A stretch of 64,000 nucleotides of DNA from Pictodentalium vernedei. Taxonomy: Eukaryota; Mollusca; Scaphopoda; Dentaliida; Dentaliidae. The stretch lies in contig JAUFNR010000031.1 in assembly GCA_031216915.1 (NCBI GenBank), forward strand, positions 267,857 to 331,856. Direction: 5' to 3'. The translations under genes and the position numbers were made by a program. Below, piece by piece: positions 1-12,000 of the stretch (position 1 is the first letter of the stretch; each line of letters begins with the position of its first letter). The notes under the pieces are model-generated. The model saw only the letters and a list, made by a program, of their open reading frames with translations, ran no database searches and had not been told where the DNA came from.

Positions 1-599
1 CATCGGAATGACATGAAATGACGCGGAATGACACCGGAATTCCATAAAAATGATGCGGAATGACATTTCTTTTACAAAATACTCGACCCCAGAATGTATT
101 TTGTTTATTAACTAACAAAGTACCTCCCAAGCAACCTTCTTACATCTGGTCCTGTTCACACTTTCAGACTTAGGAAATTATTAGCTTAGTAGACTTTGTT
201 GAAAGGCAACCACAGGAGGGTGATGGGGGATTGGCACGACGAAGAGGTGAGGGGTCATGAAGGAGATGGTAGCAGTGGGGGATTTTCAGTCAATAATTAC
301 ATTGTGATTTTTTAACCTGGCACAGATGCATCATAGACAACTGGACCTGGATTATTTGTACGTTAATGGAGGACCATAAATTGAAAATATGAAAGGGCGG
401 CGGGGGTGGTACATGAATATTCTTAATTTTCCCCACTTATCTATGAAGTCTCCCTATTTTTTCTGGAGGGAGACTTGAAGTCTCCCTAAAATTCCCTCCT
501 AGGCTGGTCCCTGATCTGGGGTTTCATTCATTGGGACGTTTGGAGAAGAGATCTATGTCTGGATCTCCATTCCAGGAGCAGCAAGCTGCAAAAAAATAG
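1..599. other. Non-coding flank left of DIRS copy 1
   Basis: No gene is supported here. The first 75 bases hold three spaced copies of CGGAATGACA, too few to call an array. A small hairpin near 445-478 pairs AAGTCTCCCT with AGGGAGACTT, and AAGTCTCCCT recurs at 478-487. The left terminal repeat expected for the DIRS element that follows was not found, so that element is either 5'-truncated or too diverged to recognise here. Confidence 0.5.
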
Positions 600-602
600 A
601 AG

Positions 603-1805
603 ACCTGTAATGGACTTGCAGTCGGAAATTGCGCAGCTGCCCAGCAAGTGCAAGCGCAACTTTCCACAGACTCCGGTGATGAGCTGTCGGAGGGTGCTGG
701 GTCCGTCTGGTCATCTGTACATTCAGATGATGTTGACCGAAATTCTCAGCGGAATCAGTCGGATGGTGAAAGGGAGAAGGAGGAGGATTACCCTTCCCGT
801 TCGGAACAACATATGGTAGCGATGAATTTCATTCATCAATACTATCCTGACCTTGTTCCACCTGATCAGCAAGCTGTCTCTGCTGGGCAGAAACCACTGT
901 CGTCCCTAGACAGAGATGTCGTGCGAAGGAAAGATGATGTTCTTTCCCTCCCGGGACTATCTTGGCAAGTGTCTGAGGCCTTCGGGCACATTAACGATGC
1001 CATATTCAATCTAGCAAGTTCGAAAAAGAAAGGCAGTTTCTTATCTGCATCTTCAATCAGTATACCGTTTCCTGGATCAGGTTATTTTAAAACGGTTGGA
1101 GAAGATGTTCAGAGAGCTCCTCTGCATCTGGATGAGCAGGCTGGGGATTTGGATATATCCTTTCCTACATCATTCAGTTTATGCTCGGATGTGATGGAAT
1201 CTTCTATTTCATCTAATAGAGCGATTCTGGATGCTATGACCTACGCAGATCATATCATCAGTGCTCTGGCACAGCGTCTAAATGGAAAGGAATTTGAGGA
1301 TGTTAGTTCCTCGCTAAGAGTTCTTTCCAGGGCAGTCATGTATGCCATGTACCACTCCGCCCTTTCAGTGACAAATTTGGAGTTGGTTAGACGTGATGCA
1401 GCCCTTGCCTTGTCACCAATTATCGATGACAGGGTGAAAAGCTCTCTCCGAGTCGCTCCGGTCTCCGGACACACACTGTTTGACAACAAGATTTCCTTAG
1501 TCTATGAAGAAGCTACCAAAAAAGCTTCCGGCGCACTGCTACTGAAATCAGCGTCTCAACAACATGCATCAGCTGGCCAAAGTAGGTGAGGTCGTTCCAG
1601 TTCCCAATCATCGAAAGGGAGCTCCTCGCAAGGGTCTAGGATACCCTCTTACAGTTACTCCGGAGGTCGTCAATATAGCGACTCGGGAAATGGGTGCAAG
1701 TCTTACCAAGACTATAAGTCAGACTTCCAGAGGCCGACAGGACGAGGTTCTTCGTGGGGAGGACATAGTTTCTCCTCCTGCAAGCCTTGCAAGTCGTACA
1801 GGTGA
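603..1805 (+). pseudogene. DIRS gag-like ORF1, C-terminal part (copy 1)
   Basis: Translation in one frame gives a protein whose C-terminal half matches the end of the gag-like ORF of copy 2. Shared landmarks are an SDSG/TDSGDE acidic patch, then LRVLS(R/K)A, then NLELVRRDA, then a Ser/Gly/Arg-rich tail. An in-frame TGA at 1587-1589 interrupts the tail. After it the frame stays open to 1803-1805, where the tail ends much as in copy 2. About the first 450 residues expected from copy 2, including its Cys-rich N terminus, are missing or unrecognisable. The product presumably packaged element RNA or bound nucleic acid, but that role is inferred only from position in DIRS elements. Confidence 0.75.
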
Positions 1806-3772
1806 TGGTCTAGACCTCTGTTGCTTTCCAGTTGATGGAAGGTTATCAAACCTCATGAAAAACTGGATGGGAATTACGGAAGATCAGTGGGTGAGAAATG
1901 TAGTCTCGGAAGGCCTGTGGCTATCATTCCAAGCAAAGCCCCCACTTACAAGAAGTCTGCGTTGGACAAATCTTCCGGCAAATTCTTCCAAAAAAGAGTC
2001 TCTCCTTGCGGAGGTACAGGCTCTCCTATCAAAGAAAGCAATAGAGGTCATCGAGAATCAAAATTCTCCAGGTTTTTACAGTCACCTGTTTCTTGTACCG
2101 AAGCCAGTAAGAGACTTGAGCTGGATAAACAAATTGATCATAGCTCCAAAGTTCTATATGGAAAACATTTGGTCGGTAAGAGCGAGAATTCGAGTGGACG
2201 ACTATGCGGCAACCATAGATCTAAAGGAAGCTTACTTTCATGTCCTGGTACATCCGGCATTCAGAAAGTACCTGCGTTTTGCTGTGCAATGAGAGGTTTA
2301 TCAGTTCAGAGGGATGTGCTTTGGTCTGAACCTGGCTCCTTGGGCTTTCACTCAAATAATGAACTTGGTATTGTTATACTTCCAATCTCATTCGGAAGTG
2401 GTAATGTCGGCTTACTTGTACAACATTCTTCAGAGATACGGCAACAGAATTATTCTTCAGAACGATGTTCAGAGTCTGCTTCAGTTGTTCTGATGTCTTG
2501 CTTTCATAGTAAACGAGAAAAAGTCGGACCTTGCTCCGTCCAAGTCCTTCATTCACTTGGGAATGAGCTTCGAGACTCACAACAATCTGATTCATATACC
2601 GTTACCCAGAGCAAGATTAGTCAGTTGTTATGCTCGCTTTTGTCTAAACTCTCCCGCAGTTATTGCAAGGGAGTTTATGCGATTGATTGGGCTGTGCGGA
2701 GTGGCTGCAGATCTTATTCCGATGGGCTGTCTGCGCACGCGTCCCCTCCAGATTTTCTTTACTCAGAACTGGAGTGTGAAGACGCATTCGCTCGAAACCC
2801 AGATTGTTTTAACGGACCTAGTAAAACAAAAGGTTTGGATTTGGGTGGATTTCCATGGGCTGACTCAGGGAGTTCCGCTTCAACTTCCGGAACCGGTCTT
2901 CACGATTATGACGGAATCAAGTCTGATGGGCTGGGGTGCAGCCCTAAGTCCTGCAGACTTGAAGTGTCAGGGTCTTTGGGACCGTCGGTTCCTAGAGAAG
3001 CACATAAACATCAAGGAGATGATGTCTATCTGGTTAGCACTGCAACATTGGATTGTTCAAGTCACGAACGTCCATGTTCAGATTCTGTTGGACAGTGGTA
3101 GTGGCTTATCTCAGGAACCAGGGAGGCACTCACTTGATTCCGTTATGCGAATTAACAGAGAAGATTTTCCTTTTCGCTCTGAGTCATCACGTTCATCTCT
3201 CAGTTCGTTATATACCCTGTCGTCTGAATGTACTAGTAGACTTGCTCTCACGAAAAGGTCGCCTGTTACCATCAGAGTGGACTCTCAACAAGCGAGTATT
3301 CAGTCAGATCTGCTACCAGTGGGATTGTCCCATGATAGATCTTTTTGCGACACACCTGAATAATCAATTACCGACGTTCGTGTCGCCATGCCCAGATCAT
3401 TGAGCGTATGCAGTAGATGCTCGATCGATCTCATGGGACGGAATGATAGGATATGCATATCCTCCTGCTCCATTGATTCAGCAGATTCTGTTTAAAATCA
3501 AACAGTCTCACTGTGAAATCCTGCTAGTAGCACCTCTGTCATCACAGAAACCCTGGATCAATCTTCTCAAGCGTCTGTTATGGGACATTCCCTGGAAGCT
3601 TCCTCCTCGAAAGGACCTTCTATATCAGGGGAAGTCCCACGCACTGCATCACAATCCGGAAGGTCTCAAACTTCACGCATTTCCGTTGTGCGGTCCTTCT
3701 TACATGGAAAACATTTTACAGGACGAGCGGTGGATGCAATTTCTAACTGTAGAAGGACCTCCTCTTCGTTGA
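1806..3772 (+). pseudogene. DIRS reverse transcriptase-RNase H-Dam-like ORF2 (copy 1)
   Basis: The RT frame is +1 relative to the gag-like frame, as in copy 2, and is open back into the gag tail. RT landmarks include GFYSHLFLVPK near 2071-2103 and the FGLNLAPWAF block near 2320-2350. The catalytic YxDD box reads YLYN at 2413-2424, so both aspartates are gone. In-frame stops lie at 2290-2292, 2491-2493 and 3401-3403. A frameshift near 3095 moves the reading frame by +1 within RNase H. The first RNase H aspartate of copy 2 (DAS) is Glu here (codon 2914-2916). The downstream IDLFATHLN...VSPCPD and GYAYPP blocks correspond to the Dam-like methyltransferase region of DIRS polyproteins. The frame ends at 3772, overlapping the recombinase frame. 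This is a clear non-functional relic. Confidence 0.85.
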
Positions 3773-4709
3773 ATTATGCAACGAAGTGGAGGGTTTTCTT
3801 CCATTGGTGTACGGACCAGTCTGTAGACATTTGCGATCTGTCCATTCCTCAGATTGCCAATTTCCTTGTCTACTTGTTTGACGTATTAAACTTGCAGCCT
3901 GTCACAATTAAGGGCTGTAGGTCTATGTTATCAAGACACTTATGCTCTATCATGATAACTTTGCTATTGGATCAGATTCTTCTTTATCCAAGCTAGTTAG
4001 AAATTTCTCTATTAATAGACCTAGAACCCTCAGATTAATTCCTAAATGGGTTCTGTTGAAGCTTAAGGAAGCTCCGTTTGAGCCGTCAGACGATCTAGAG
4101 TTCAAATTCTTGACCTATAAAACAGCCTTTTTCTTAACCTTTGCATCTACCAGAAGAGTGAGTGAACTTCATACATTATCTGTTGATGATTCCCATTACC
4201 GTAGTGTTGGTAATACTGTTGCTCTCACTACGGAAGTGGGATTCTTGGCTAATCAGATTCCGGATAAGCAGCCTGAGCCTATTATCATTAAGACTTTACC
4301 GTCCTCGGACAACTGTAGACCTTTGCTGTGTCCAGTTAGAGCATTGCACATTTATATACGTCGATCGAGTTTTATTAGAAAGGGAAGAAAAAGATTCTTT
4401 CTCTGATTCCTAATAGAAAGGATATATCTGTTCATTCTATCGCTAGATGGATTCAGCTGGCAATACGTATTGCCTATGAAAGTCCATCTTCGGATCAACG
4501 TTCTGTCAACAAGATTTCAGCGCATGAGGTTAGAGCACTGTTCTTCTTGGGCTTATTCTAACAGTATAGTCATTACTGATCTTATGAAGGCTGCCTACTG
4601 GACACAGCCCTCTTCATTTACCAAGTTTTACCATAGAAATTCAGACTCTATCTCTGGTGACCTTAGATCTTCAGGTCCTCTTTCTGTTGCTCAGAATGTC
4701 GTCCATTAA
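3580..4709 (+). pseudogene. DIRS tyrosine recombinase ORF3 (copy 1)
   Basis: Similar throughout to the recombinase of copy 2: the ATKWRVF, QPVTIKG, LSKLVRNFS, RRVSELH, LLCPVRALHIY and IRKGRKRFF blocks appear in order. The reading frame changes at least three times, near 3930-3945, 4400 and 4530, the last inside the HxxR box. Catalytic residues are still readable across frames. The first Arg is AGA at 4155-4157 within RRVSEL, HEVR lies near 4520-4532, and a Tyr follows in SFTKFY near 4616-4632. In an active element this enzyme would recombine a circular DNA intermediate into the genome. Here it cannot be made as one protein. Confidence 0.8.
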
Positions 4710-5332
4710 TCTTACATCTAGAAGATGTCTTAGGCAGTCTGCTCGAGTACTGACGCTGTTCCGCTGTCCTCTTCGTTCTGAGGAATTTTTCTTCAAAACA
4801 GGAGGGGGGGGGTGGGGGGGGGGTGGGGGGGAGGGCAGTTTTCCCCTTATGCTATCTGGCTTTATAGTAAAAAGCAAGGGAATACCTCCTCCAGAGACAG
4901 TAGTCCAGCATCGGTGCAGGGTGGTTTTAATGTGTAGCTCGGTGTGAAGCACTAACTATGTCTCATTTATGTACTGTTTTTAAAGTGTTGCTCACTGTGA
5001 AGCATTTGTATATGTCACGTGTCAAATGAGCATTTCTATACAATCCTTTTAAATAAGTATAAAGCATCTCATTCTCTGGACTAGCTTTAGAATTGGTTTC
5101 CTTCACCGAATTAGCATTTATATAAGGGGTTATGCTGGCATTAAATGGAGAAATTATGTAATTCTCAATTACATTATTGGTGTTATGTCATTCTCTTTTT
5201 TTTTTTTATAAGAGAAGGACATATGTAATTCCTCTGTCTTCTCCTATTCTCCTGTAAGAGCTATTCTTTATCGAAGTAATTGAGAGATTGGATTTTTCTC
5301 TAAGTCCTAGGTCCTCCAGCCTTTTTACTATT
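4710..5332 (+). other. Non-coding 3' segment of DIRS copy 1
   Basis: Lies between the recombinase frame and the internal complementary region, and is longer than the 217 bp in copy 2. It contains a G-rich tract at 4801-4834 and a T-run near 5193-5206. No coding signal was seen. Confidence 0.5.
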
Positions 5333-5420
5333 CAGCTAAGTCTTGGCCATTAGTTGTAGTATAAAAATATTTTTAAATTTAAAGTAATTGTATATTTTTT
5401 ATACATACCAATGGCCCAGA
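5333..5420 (+). repeat. DIRS internal complementary region (copy 1)
   Basis: The second half (about 5373-5420) is the reverse complement of the right end at about 5669-5716, sharing the AATGGCCCAGA and AAATTTAAAGTAATT blocks with a few mismatches. The first half, starting CAGCTAAGTC, resembles the same terminal sequence in direct orientation, as expected if it is complementary to a missing left end. In DIRS elements this region is complementary to both outer ends and is thought to align them during circle formation. Confidence 0.7.
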
Positions 5421-5487
5421 TGGGATGGCCCTCCCATGAGTTGGCACTCATTCCTCCCCGCTGATTATAACATTTAGCAGGCACTAT

Positions 5488-5716
5488 AGAAAGAATGATG
5501 CTTGGTGCCAATTCCGGTACCTTCCTGGTAACCGCGCATGCGCAGTAAACAAAAGTATGGAGGACCAGATAGGCCTTCAATTTTTCTGTTTTGTATGCAA
5601 ATTTGGGTGATTGGGGGGTTCAAAATTTGTGTTTGGCTCTGGATTTTATCGAGTTTGCACCAGCTAAGTCTGGGCCATTGGTAAGTATAAAAAATATACA
5701 AATTACTTTAAATTTA
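5488..5716 (+). repeat. Right terminal repeat of DIRS copy 1
   Basis: The inner start (AAAGAATGA) resembles the inner edge of the right repeat in copy 2. The outer end is fixed by its match to the internal complementary region, which stops at about 5716. The partner left repeat is not present. Confidence 0.55.
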
Positions 5717-5738
5717 TAATTTTTGGTTAACCTTGGCA

Positions 5739-5853
5739 TTTTTAAAAATGCTGGAAGACAAAAACTAGCATGTTTTCTCAATAACCCAAGCTCTCTAGCA
5801 CAACATAACACAAAGAAAATCGTCGGTCACCCATTCATTTTGACATTCATTAA
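5739..5853 (-). repeat. Dispersed repeat, inverted copy of 57110-57226
   Basis: About 115 bp is the reverse complement of the block just upstream of the Tc1-like transposase relic at 57235. Both contain CGTCGGTCACCCATTCA (or its complement) and GAGAGCTTGGGT (or its complement). The homology begins about 20 bp beyond the DIRS right end. Origin is unknown; it may be part of the transposon or an older repeat used as a target. Confidence 0.7.
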
Positions 5854-6570
5854 ACTCTTTACACGACTTCTCGTCCACAAACATGCAGCATTAGAACTAT
5901 TATATTTCATCCTTTATGCTATTTTTTCACATTTGTTTCTATTGTACTTTCTTTTTTGACTCGGTATATATTGCTTGAGGAATTGTCTCTGGAAGACTAC
6001 TTTTGAGTATATACTTGTTTGATGCAAGGTCGGTTAGTTATGTTCTTCAGTCTATACTTGTCATTAGTTTATAGAAAGATTTTTTCTGTGGGAGTTTTGT
6101 GAGTGTGCAGATTTTATGGTGTTTATAAGAAAATGTGGTTAGTGACAGAACAAACTTGGAACACATCCTGTAGATATTTTTGTTTTAACATGTTGTGGCA
6201 TGTGTTGCTTATAGTCATGTCAGACATTTAAAGCATTGATGTGAGGGAAAAAGTCAACATGGAAACAAGTGAATGATGATCCTAGAAAAACAGTAAAAGA
6301 CATGGATGTCTGTAGGGAAGCAAACTGTGGCACCTGCCATCTCGGGTATTAGAGAAGAGTAACAATCTTTCAGTTATTATCATTGGTGTTTTTTGCAGAC
6401 AATTTTTAAATATTTTTAAAAACAAATAAAGAAAGCATTAATGAGTTTTCAGCACATGGACCACTATGGTAACACCTGGTGGTTCATGGGCTGAAGTTTG
6501 CTGGTGCTTCTAGAGGTTTTATCACAGAAATTTCAAATGCTTATTGACAGGATAATCCAATCCAGCAGTA

Positions 6571-8281
6571 TTTTTATCTCAACTTTGACGTAAGTCAAAT
6601 TTGAGCTTATGCCATGGCCAGTCGTCCATCTGTCTGTCAACAATTCAATACGGCTCGGGCTGGAGGCCGTATTTATGAGCCGATCTTTACAAAACTTCTT
6701 GGGTACCTTTGTTATCACCGTGGGACAAGCTTTTTGGGGTCTGGTCCGAAATTCAAGTTGGCCGCTGGCAGCCATTTTGTACAAAATTAGGTGCAATCAG
6801 ATTTTTGTGCAGAACTTCCATACGAAAGCTCTGATTTGAAAATTTTTTTGTATGAATGTCTAGTACCATGGGATACATCACATATAATACAGGTTTTTTT
6901 CTTGTGCGTAAATTAAGCAAATTAGACTAACTTTGATGTATTTAGTGTTACTTTCAGCACTGTAAGTGGAAATGTCAATACGTCTCAGGATAGAGGCCGT
7001 ATTTATGAACCAATCTTTACGAAACTTCTTGGGTACCTTTTGTATCACCGTGGGTCGAGAACGAATGTTTTGGGGTCCATTCCGAAATTCAAGATGGCCG
7101 ATGGCAGCCATTTTGTACAAAATTAGGTGCAATCAGATTTTGCGCAGAACTTCCATATGAAAGCGCTGATTTGAATAATTTTGTGTGTGAATGTTTAGTA
7201 CCATGGGACACATCACATATAATACAGGTTTTTTTCTCGTGCGTAAATTAAGCAAATTAAACTAACTTTGATGTATTTAGTGTTACTTTCAGCACTGTAA
7301 CTGCAAATGCCAATACGGCTCGGGCTAGAGGCCGTATTTATGAACCGATCTTTCCGAAACTTCTTGGATACCTCTGTTATCACCTTGGGACGAGAACGAG
7401 TGTTTCTGAGTGCAGTCCAAAATTCAAGATGGCTGCCAATGGCCATTTTGTACCGAAATTAGTTCTAATCAGTTTTTTGTACACAACTTCTATATGGCTC
7501 AGGCTAGAGGCGGCATGTATGAACCGATCTTTACGAAATTTCACCGTGGGACGAGAACGAGTGTTTTTGGGTCCAGTCCGAAATTCAAGATGGCCGATGG
7601 CAGCCATTTTGTACAAAATTAGGTGCAATCAGATTTTTGCGCAGAACTTCCATATGAAAGCGCTGATTTGAATAATTTTTTGTGTGAATGTTTAATACCT
7701 TGGGATACATCGTATATAATACAGGTTTTTTTCTCGTGCAGAAATTATGCAAATTAGATGAAATTTGATTTTTTCAGTGCTACTTACACACAGTATGTAC
7801 ATATGCCAATACGGCTCGGGCTAGGGGCTGTATTTATGAACCGATCTTCACGAAACGTCTTGGGTACCTTTGTTATCACCTTGGGACGAGAACGAGTGTT
7901 TCTTATATACGGCTCGTATTTATGAACTGATCTTCATGAAACTGCTTGGGTACCTTTGTTATCACCTTGGGACAGGAACAAGTGTTTTTGGGTGCCTTTG
8001 TTATCACTGTGTTATGAGAACAAATATTTTTGGGTTCAGTCAGACCCACTCTGGGACTCGAAGATTTCTTTTCTCGTTTAGCATCTGACTGTCGCCCACC
8101 TTACAATACTTTACCAAAACATTTGTTACAGGCTATGGTCAGTATTTATGTAGAGACCGTTACAATACTTTATATGTACCTTTGTTATCAGGTCATTACC
8201 TAGATGTTTGTCATTGCTGTGTCACATACTATACATGTACATGTCTTAACAAGTTGAGCTACAGTGTCACTGACACTTTCT
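6571..8281 (+). mobile_element. Modular non-autonomous element type A, copy 1
   Basis: It starts with ATCTCAACTT (6576-6585; one mismatch to the family motif AGCTCAACTT) plus a nearby inverted copy. A CCATCTGTCTGTC tract follows, then a core of diverged units with CGGCTCGGGCTAGAGGC...TTATGAACCGATC and AAATTCAAGATGGC blocks. Basic unit length is about 170 bp, with longer units near 340 bp. It ends with AAGTTGAGCT (8251-8260) and the hairpin AGTGTCACTGACACT. The uninterrupted repeat at 50669-50690 is the empty site, which fixes both boundaries. No coding capacity is seen, and open frames across the units are repeat artefacts. The layout resembles Helentron-associated or pearl-like elements. Confidence 0.75.
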
Positions 8282-8448
8282 TATGAATTGTGTTTGGTCT
8301 TCCTGGATATATTTCTGTGGATGCCTGTGGTAAAAGGGTGTTTCCTTGTTTGTTTGTTTATTGTGGTTTAACAACACTTTGAGCAGCCAGGCTGTTTCAT
8401 TGTACATGTAGTGCTGCTGGCGCATGTAATTTTGTCCAGCCCATTTAT

Positions 8449-10340
8449 TAGCTCACCTTACTGAAAGTCAGGGTGAGCTATTCTGATCACTTTTCGTGCG
8501 TCGTCCATCGTGAAGGTGGTGTTTGGGCCTTTTTCTCCCAAACCACTCGCCACATTTAATGAAATTTCACACGAGTAGTGGTTATATAGGGGCATTTGGG
8601 TTTTTCTTCAAATTGGGTTTCTGCTCATATTGAGGGGCTGGGGCCAAAATGCTCCAATTTTAAAAAAAATCTTCTCATGATCCAGCAGTAGCAGAGACTT
8701 GATATTTGGTATACAGCTTCCTTTTGAGGTGTAGACTCAAGTTTGTTCAAGAGAAGTTCGAGGAGCAATATTTGTCGTCGTTACAGGAGGGGCAAGAATT
8801 TTTGCCCCACCCAAAATTTCGATTTTCCAAACCAAGAGGCCGATTTGAACAAAATTTGATATGAAGTATTAGTGGGTCATAAGTACTTGATTTATGCAAA
8901 ACATTTTTTCAAAATGCCCTGTGGGAACCCCATGTGCTAAAAATAGAAATATTTTCGAACTCCCTTGCATCCCAAACCACACGGAACAGAGAGCTGTTAT
9001 TTGGTGTGAAGCTTATGAGTCAGCATATTTACCAAAAAAATTTTAAAATCTTTTCTCCAAAACCAATGGTCAGAATCTTTTGATATTTGGTTTACATCAT
9101 CCATGTGGGGGGCAGATACAAGTGTGTTAAAATGAAGCCCATTGGTTCCTATTTGGGCCTTAATACTGGAGCCCAAATTTTTAACTTGGGGCAATATGGG
9201 GAATATTCTTTAAAAATCTTCTTCTTCAGAACCACCAGTCAGAATCTTTTAATGTTTGGTATACATCATTGTTATGAGGGTCAGATTCAAGATTGTTGAA
9301 ATCAAGTTCCTATGGAAGCCCAAATTTTAACTTACAATATGGGGGATAATTTTTAAAAAATCTTCTTCAGATCCACCAGTCAGAATGCTTTCATATTTGG
9401 TATACAACATCTCTAGAGGGATCAGATTCAGGTTTGTTCAAGTCGAGTGCCTGGGTTATTATTTGGGCTCCATATGGGAACCTAAAATTTAACTTTGTAC
9501 AATATGAGGGAATTTCTGCAAAAATCTTCTTCTTCAGATTAACCTGTCAGAATGCTTTCATATTTCTAGGGGGGATCAGATTCAAGTTTGTTCAAATCAT
9601 GTCCATAGGTTAATATTTAGGCTCTCTATGGTTGCCTAAATTTTAACTTAGTGCAATATTAGGAAATTTCTTTGAAAATCTTCTTCTTCAGATCCACTAG
9701 TCAGAATGCTTTCATATTTGTACAACATCTCTAGGGGAGTCAAATTCAATTTTGTTCAGATTGGTTCCCTGGATTAATATTTGGGCTCCCTATGGTAGCC
9801 CAAATTTTAACTTAGTGCAATATGAAAAAAATTCTTTAAAAATCTTCTTCTTCAGATCCACTAGTCAGAATGCTTTCATATTTGTACACAATTTTTCTTC
9901 TTCAAATCCAACAGTCAGAATGCTTTCATATTTGGTATACAACATCTCTAGAGAGGACTGATTCAACTTTATTCAAATCGAGAGCCTGGGTAAATATTTG
10001 GGCCCCCAATGGAAGCCGGAATTGACCATGTAGCTGAAGAATTAGAAATTTTGTATTCAGTACCCTCCAGAGGTGTGTAACTAAAATTAATCCACATCGG
10101 TTGTATCAAGGGGCATCAGGGGCTTCATAGAGGAGCTCCACATTTTACATTATGATCAACAGAAGAAAAGGCATGATGCTCAGACTATTTTTGTCACTCC
10201 TGATGGGCTGAAGGATTGACAATGTATCCTATGGAGATGGATTGCTTAATGTAGACTCATTCTTGTTTTGCTACTCTGGCCTCATTGCTTTCCACCCCCT
10301 TGAGCTTTCTTCTCATGTATGTGGCACATTTGACTTTTCT
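8449..10340 (+). mobile_element. Modular element type B, copy 1a (3' end missing)
   Basis: It begins AGCTCACCTT (8450-8459) with the inverted copy GGGTGAGCT about 20 bp on. A leader with TTTTTCTCCCAAACCACT follows, then about six units of roughly 160 bp. Typical unit blocks are AATCTTCTTCTTCAGA, ATTTGGTATACA and ATATTTGGGCTCC. Similarity to type B copy 2 stops near 10265, after GTAGACTCATTCTTG, and a second type B 5' end begins at 10359. This copy therefore lacks the family's 3' hairpin. Confidence 0.7.
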
Positions 10341-10356
10341 GCCCTTTATGGCCTTT

Positions 10357-11783
10357 TTAGCTCACCTGATTGAAAATCACTTTTCGTCCATCGTATGCCG
10401 TGAAGGTGGTGTTTGGCTCTTTTTCTCCCAAACCACTGGCCACAGTTTAATGAATTTCCTCATGAGTGGTGGTTATATAAGGACATTTGGGTTTTTCTCA
10501 TGAACCAGCAGTAGCAGAGACTTGATATTTGGTATACAGCTTCCTTTTGAAGTGTAGATTCAAGTTTGTTCAAGAGAAGTTCGAGGGGCAATATTTGTCA
10601 ACGTTACGGGAGGGGAAAGAATTTTTGCCCTGCCCAAAATGTCTATTTTCTAAACCTAGAGGCCGATTTGAACCAAATTTGATATGAAGTATTAATGGGT
10701 CATAAGTACTTGATTTATGCCAAAAACAAACAAAAAATTTCAAAATGCCCAGTGGGAACCACAGGAGCTAAAAATAGAAAAAATAGAAAACACCCATATC
10801 TCCAAAACTACATGGATTTGAGAATGCTTATTTGATATGAAGCTTCCTTAGAATCAACGGAAACTTCATTGCTATTGGTTTTATCATAGGGTACTTTTTC
10901 GGGACTTTGACAAAATGCTGAGTCGGCATTTTTTAACACAGTGGGTAATGGGGAAAACATTTATGACTCTTCTTCTCCCAAACCACTGCTATAAAAGCTT
11001 TCAAATTTCACATATAACATCTTTGGAAGATTGTTTCACATGTTTGTTGAAATCAAATACTTGGGTCCATATTTGGACTCTCTGTGGGAGCCCAAATGTT
11101 TAAATTAGTGCAGTATGAGGAATGTTCTTTAAAAATCTTCTTCTTCAGATCCACCAATCAGAATCTTTTGATATTTGGTATACAGTATCCTTAGGGAGGT
11201 GTGATTCAAGTTTGTTAAATCCAAGTCTTTGAGTTGATATTTGGGCTCCCTGTGGGAGACCGAGTTGTAACTTAGTTCAATATGAGGAACATTCTTTAAA
11301 AATCTTCTTCATATCCACCAGTAAGAAGCTTTTTATATTTGGTATGCTGTATTGTTAGGGAGGTAAGATTCAAATTTGTTAAAGCCAAGTCCCTGGGTTC
11401 ATATTTGGACTGCTTGTGAGAGCCTGAATTATAACTTAGTTCAACATGAGGAATATTTAAAAAAAAAATTTTTTCTTCAGATCCAGTAGTCAGAATCTTC
11501 TGAAATTTGGAATACAATATCCTTAGGGAGGTGAGATTCAAGTTTGTTCAAGCCAGGTCCTTGGGTTCATATTTGGGCTCCCTTTGTGAGCCAAATTATA
11601 ACTTTGTTCAATATGAGGAATATTTAAAAAAAAAAAAAAATTTCAGATCCACCGGTCAGAATGTTTTGATATTTGGTATATGGTTTTCTTAATGGGGAAG
11701 ATGCAAGTGTGTTCAAATCAGGACCCTCAGATGCTAGTTGTCAGTGTCAGGTGAGCACTCTCAGGCCCCTTGGGGCCTCTTGT
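10357..11783 (+). mobile_element. Modular element type B, copy 1b
   Basis: The 5' motif AGCTCACCTG (10359-10368) is matched near the other end by CAGGTGAGC (11748-11756), a nine-base perfect inverted pair. The terminal hairpin AGGCCCCTTGGGGCCT follows at 11763-11778. The core repeats the type B units and includes several A-runs near 11459 and 11626. Together with copy 1a it interrupts repeat E between CCCATTTATT and TTTGTTTCTCCC. The empty equivalent is the tandem copy near 11870-11890, consistent with insertion in a T-run without target duplication. Confidence 0.75.
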
Positions 11784-12000
11784 TTGTTTCTCCCTATCAA
11801 TTACTTAACAATACATTCAGCAGCCAGGGTGTTTCATTGTGCATATAGTACATGCAATTTTGTTCAGTCCCTTTATTTGTTTCACCCTATCCATTACTCA
11901 ACAATACTTTCAGCAGCCAGGGTGTTTCATTGTACATATAGTGTATGTAATTTTGTTCAGCCCCTTTATTTGTTTCACCTTATCCATTACCACACTGCCC

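Larger units (their letters stand above)
600..5716 (+). mobile_element. DIRS-type retrotransposon, copy 1 (decayed, 5'-truncated)
   Basis: A degenerate tyrosine-recombinase retrotransposon. Gag-like, RT/RNase H/Dam-like and recombinase regions follow each other in the same order and relative frames as in the complete copy at 31273-37814, to which they are clearly but distantly similar. All three coding regions carry stops or frameshifts. An internal complementary region (5333-5420) and a right terminal repeat ending near 5716 are recognisable. The stretch just after the complementary region keeps a CCTCCCCGCTGAT block also present in the complete copy. No left terminal repeat is visible. The element belongs to a different subfamily from copy 2, because non-coding similarity is limited to short blocks. 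Confidence 0.85.

Noticed and set aside
1887..3101. 404-codon open frame in DIRS copy 1
   Set aside because: Conserved RT motifs are in another frame. This is the corresponding shadow frame.
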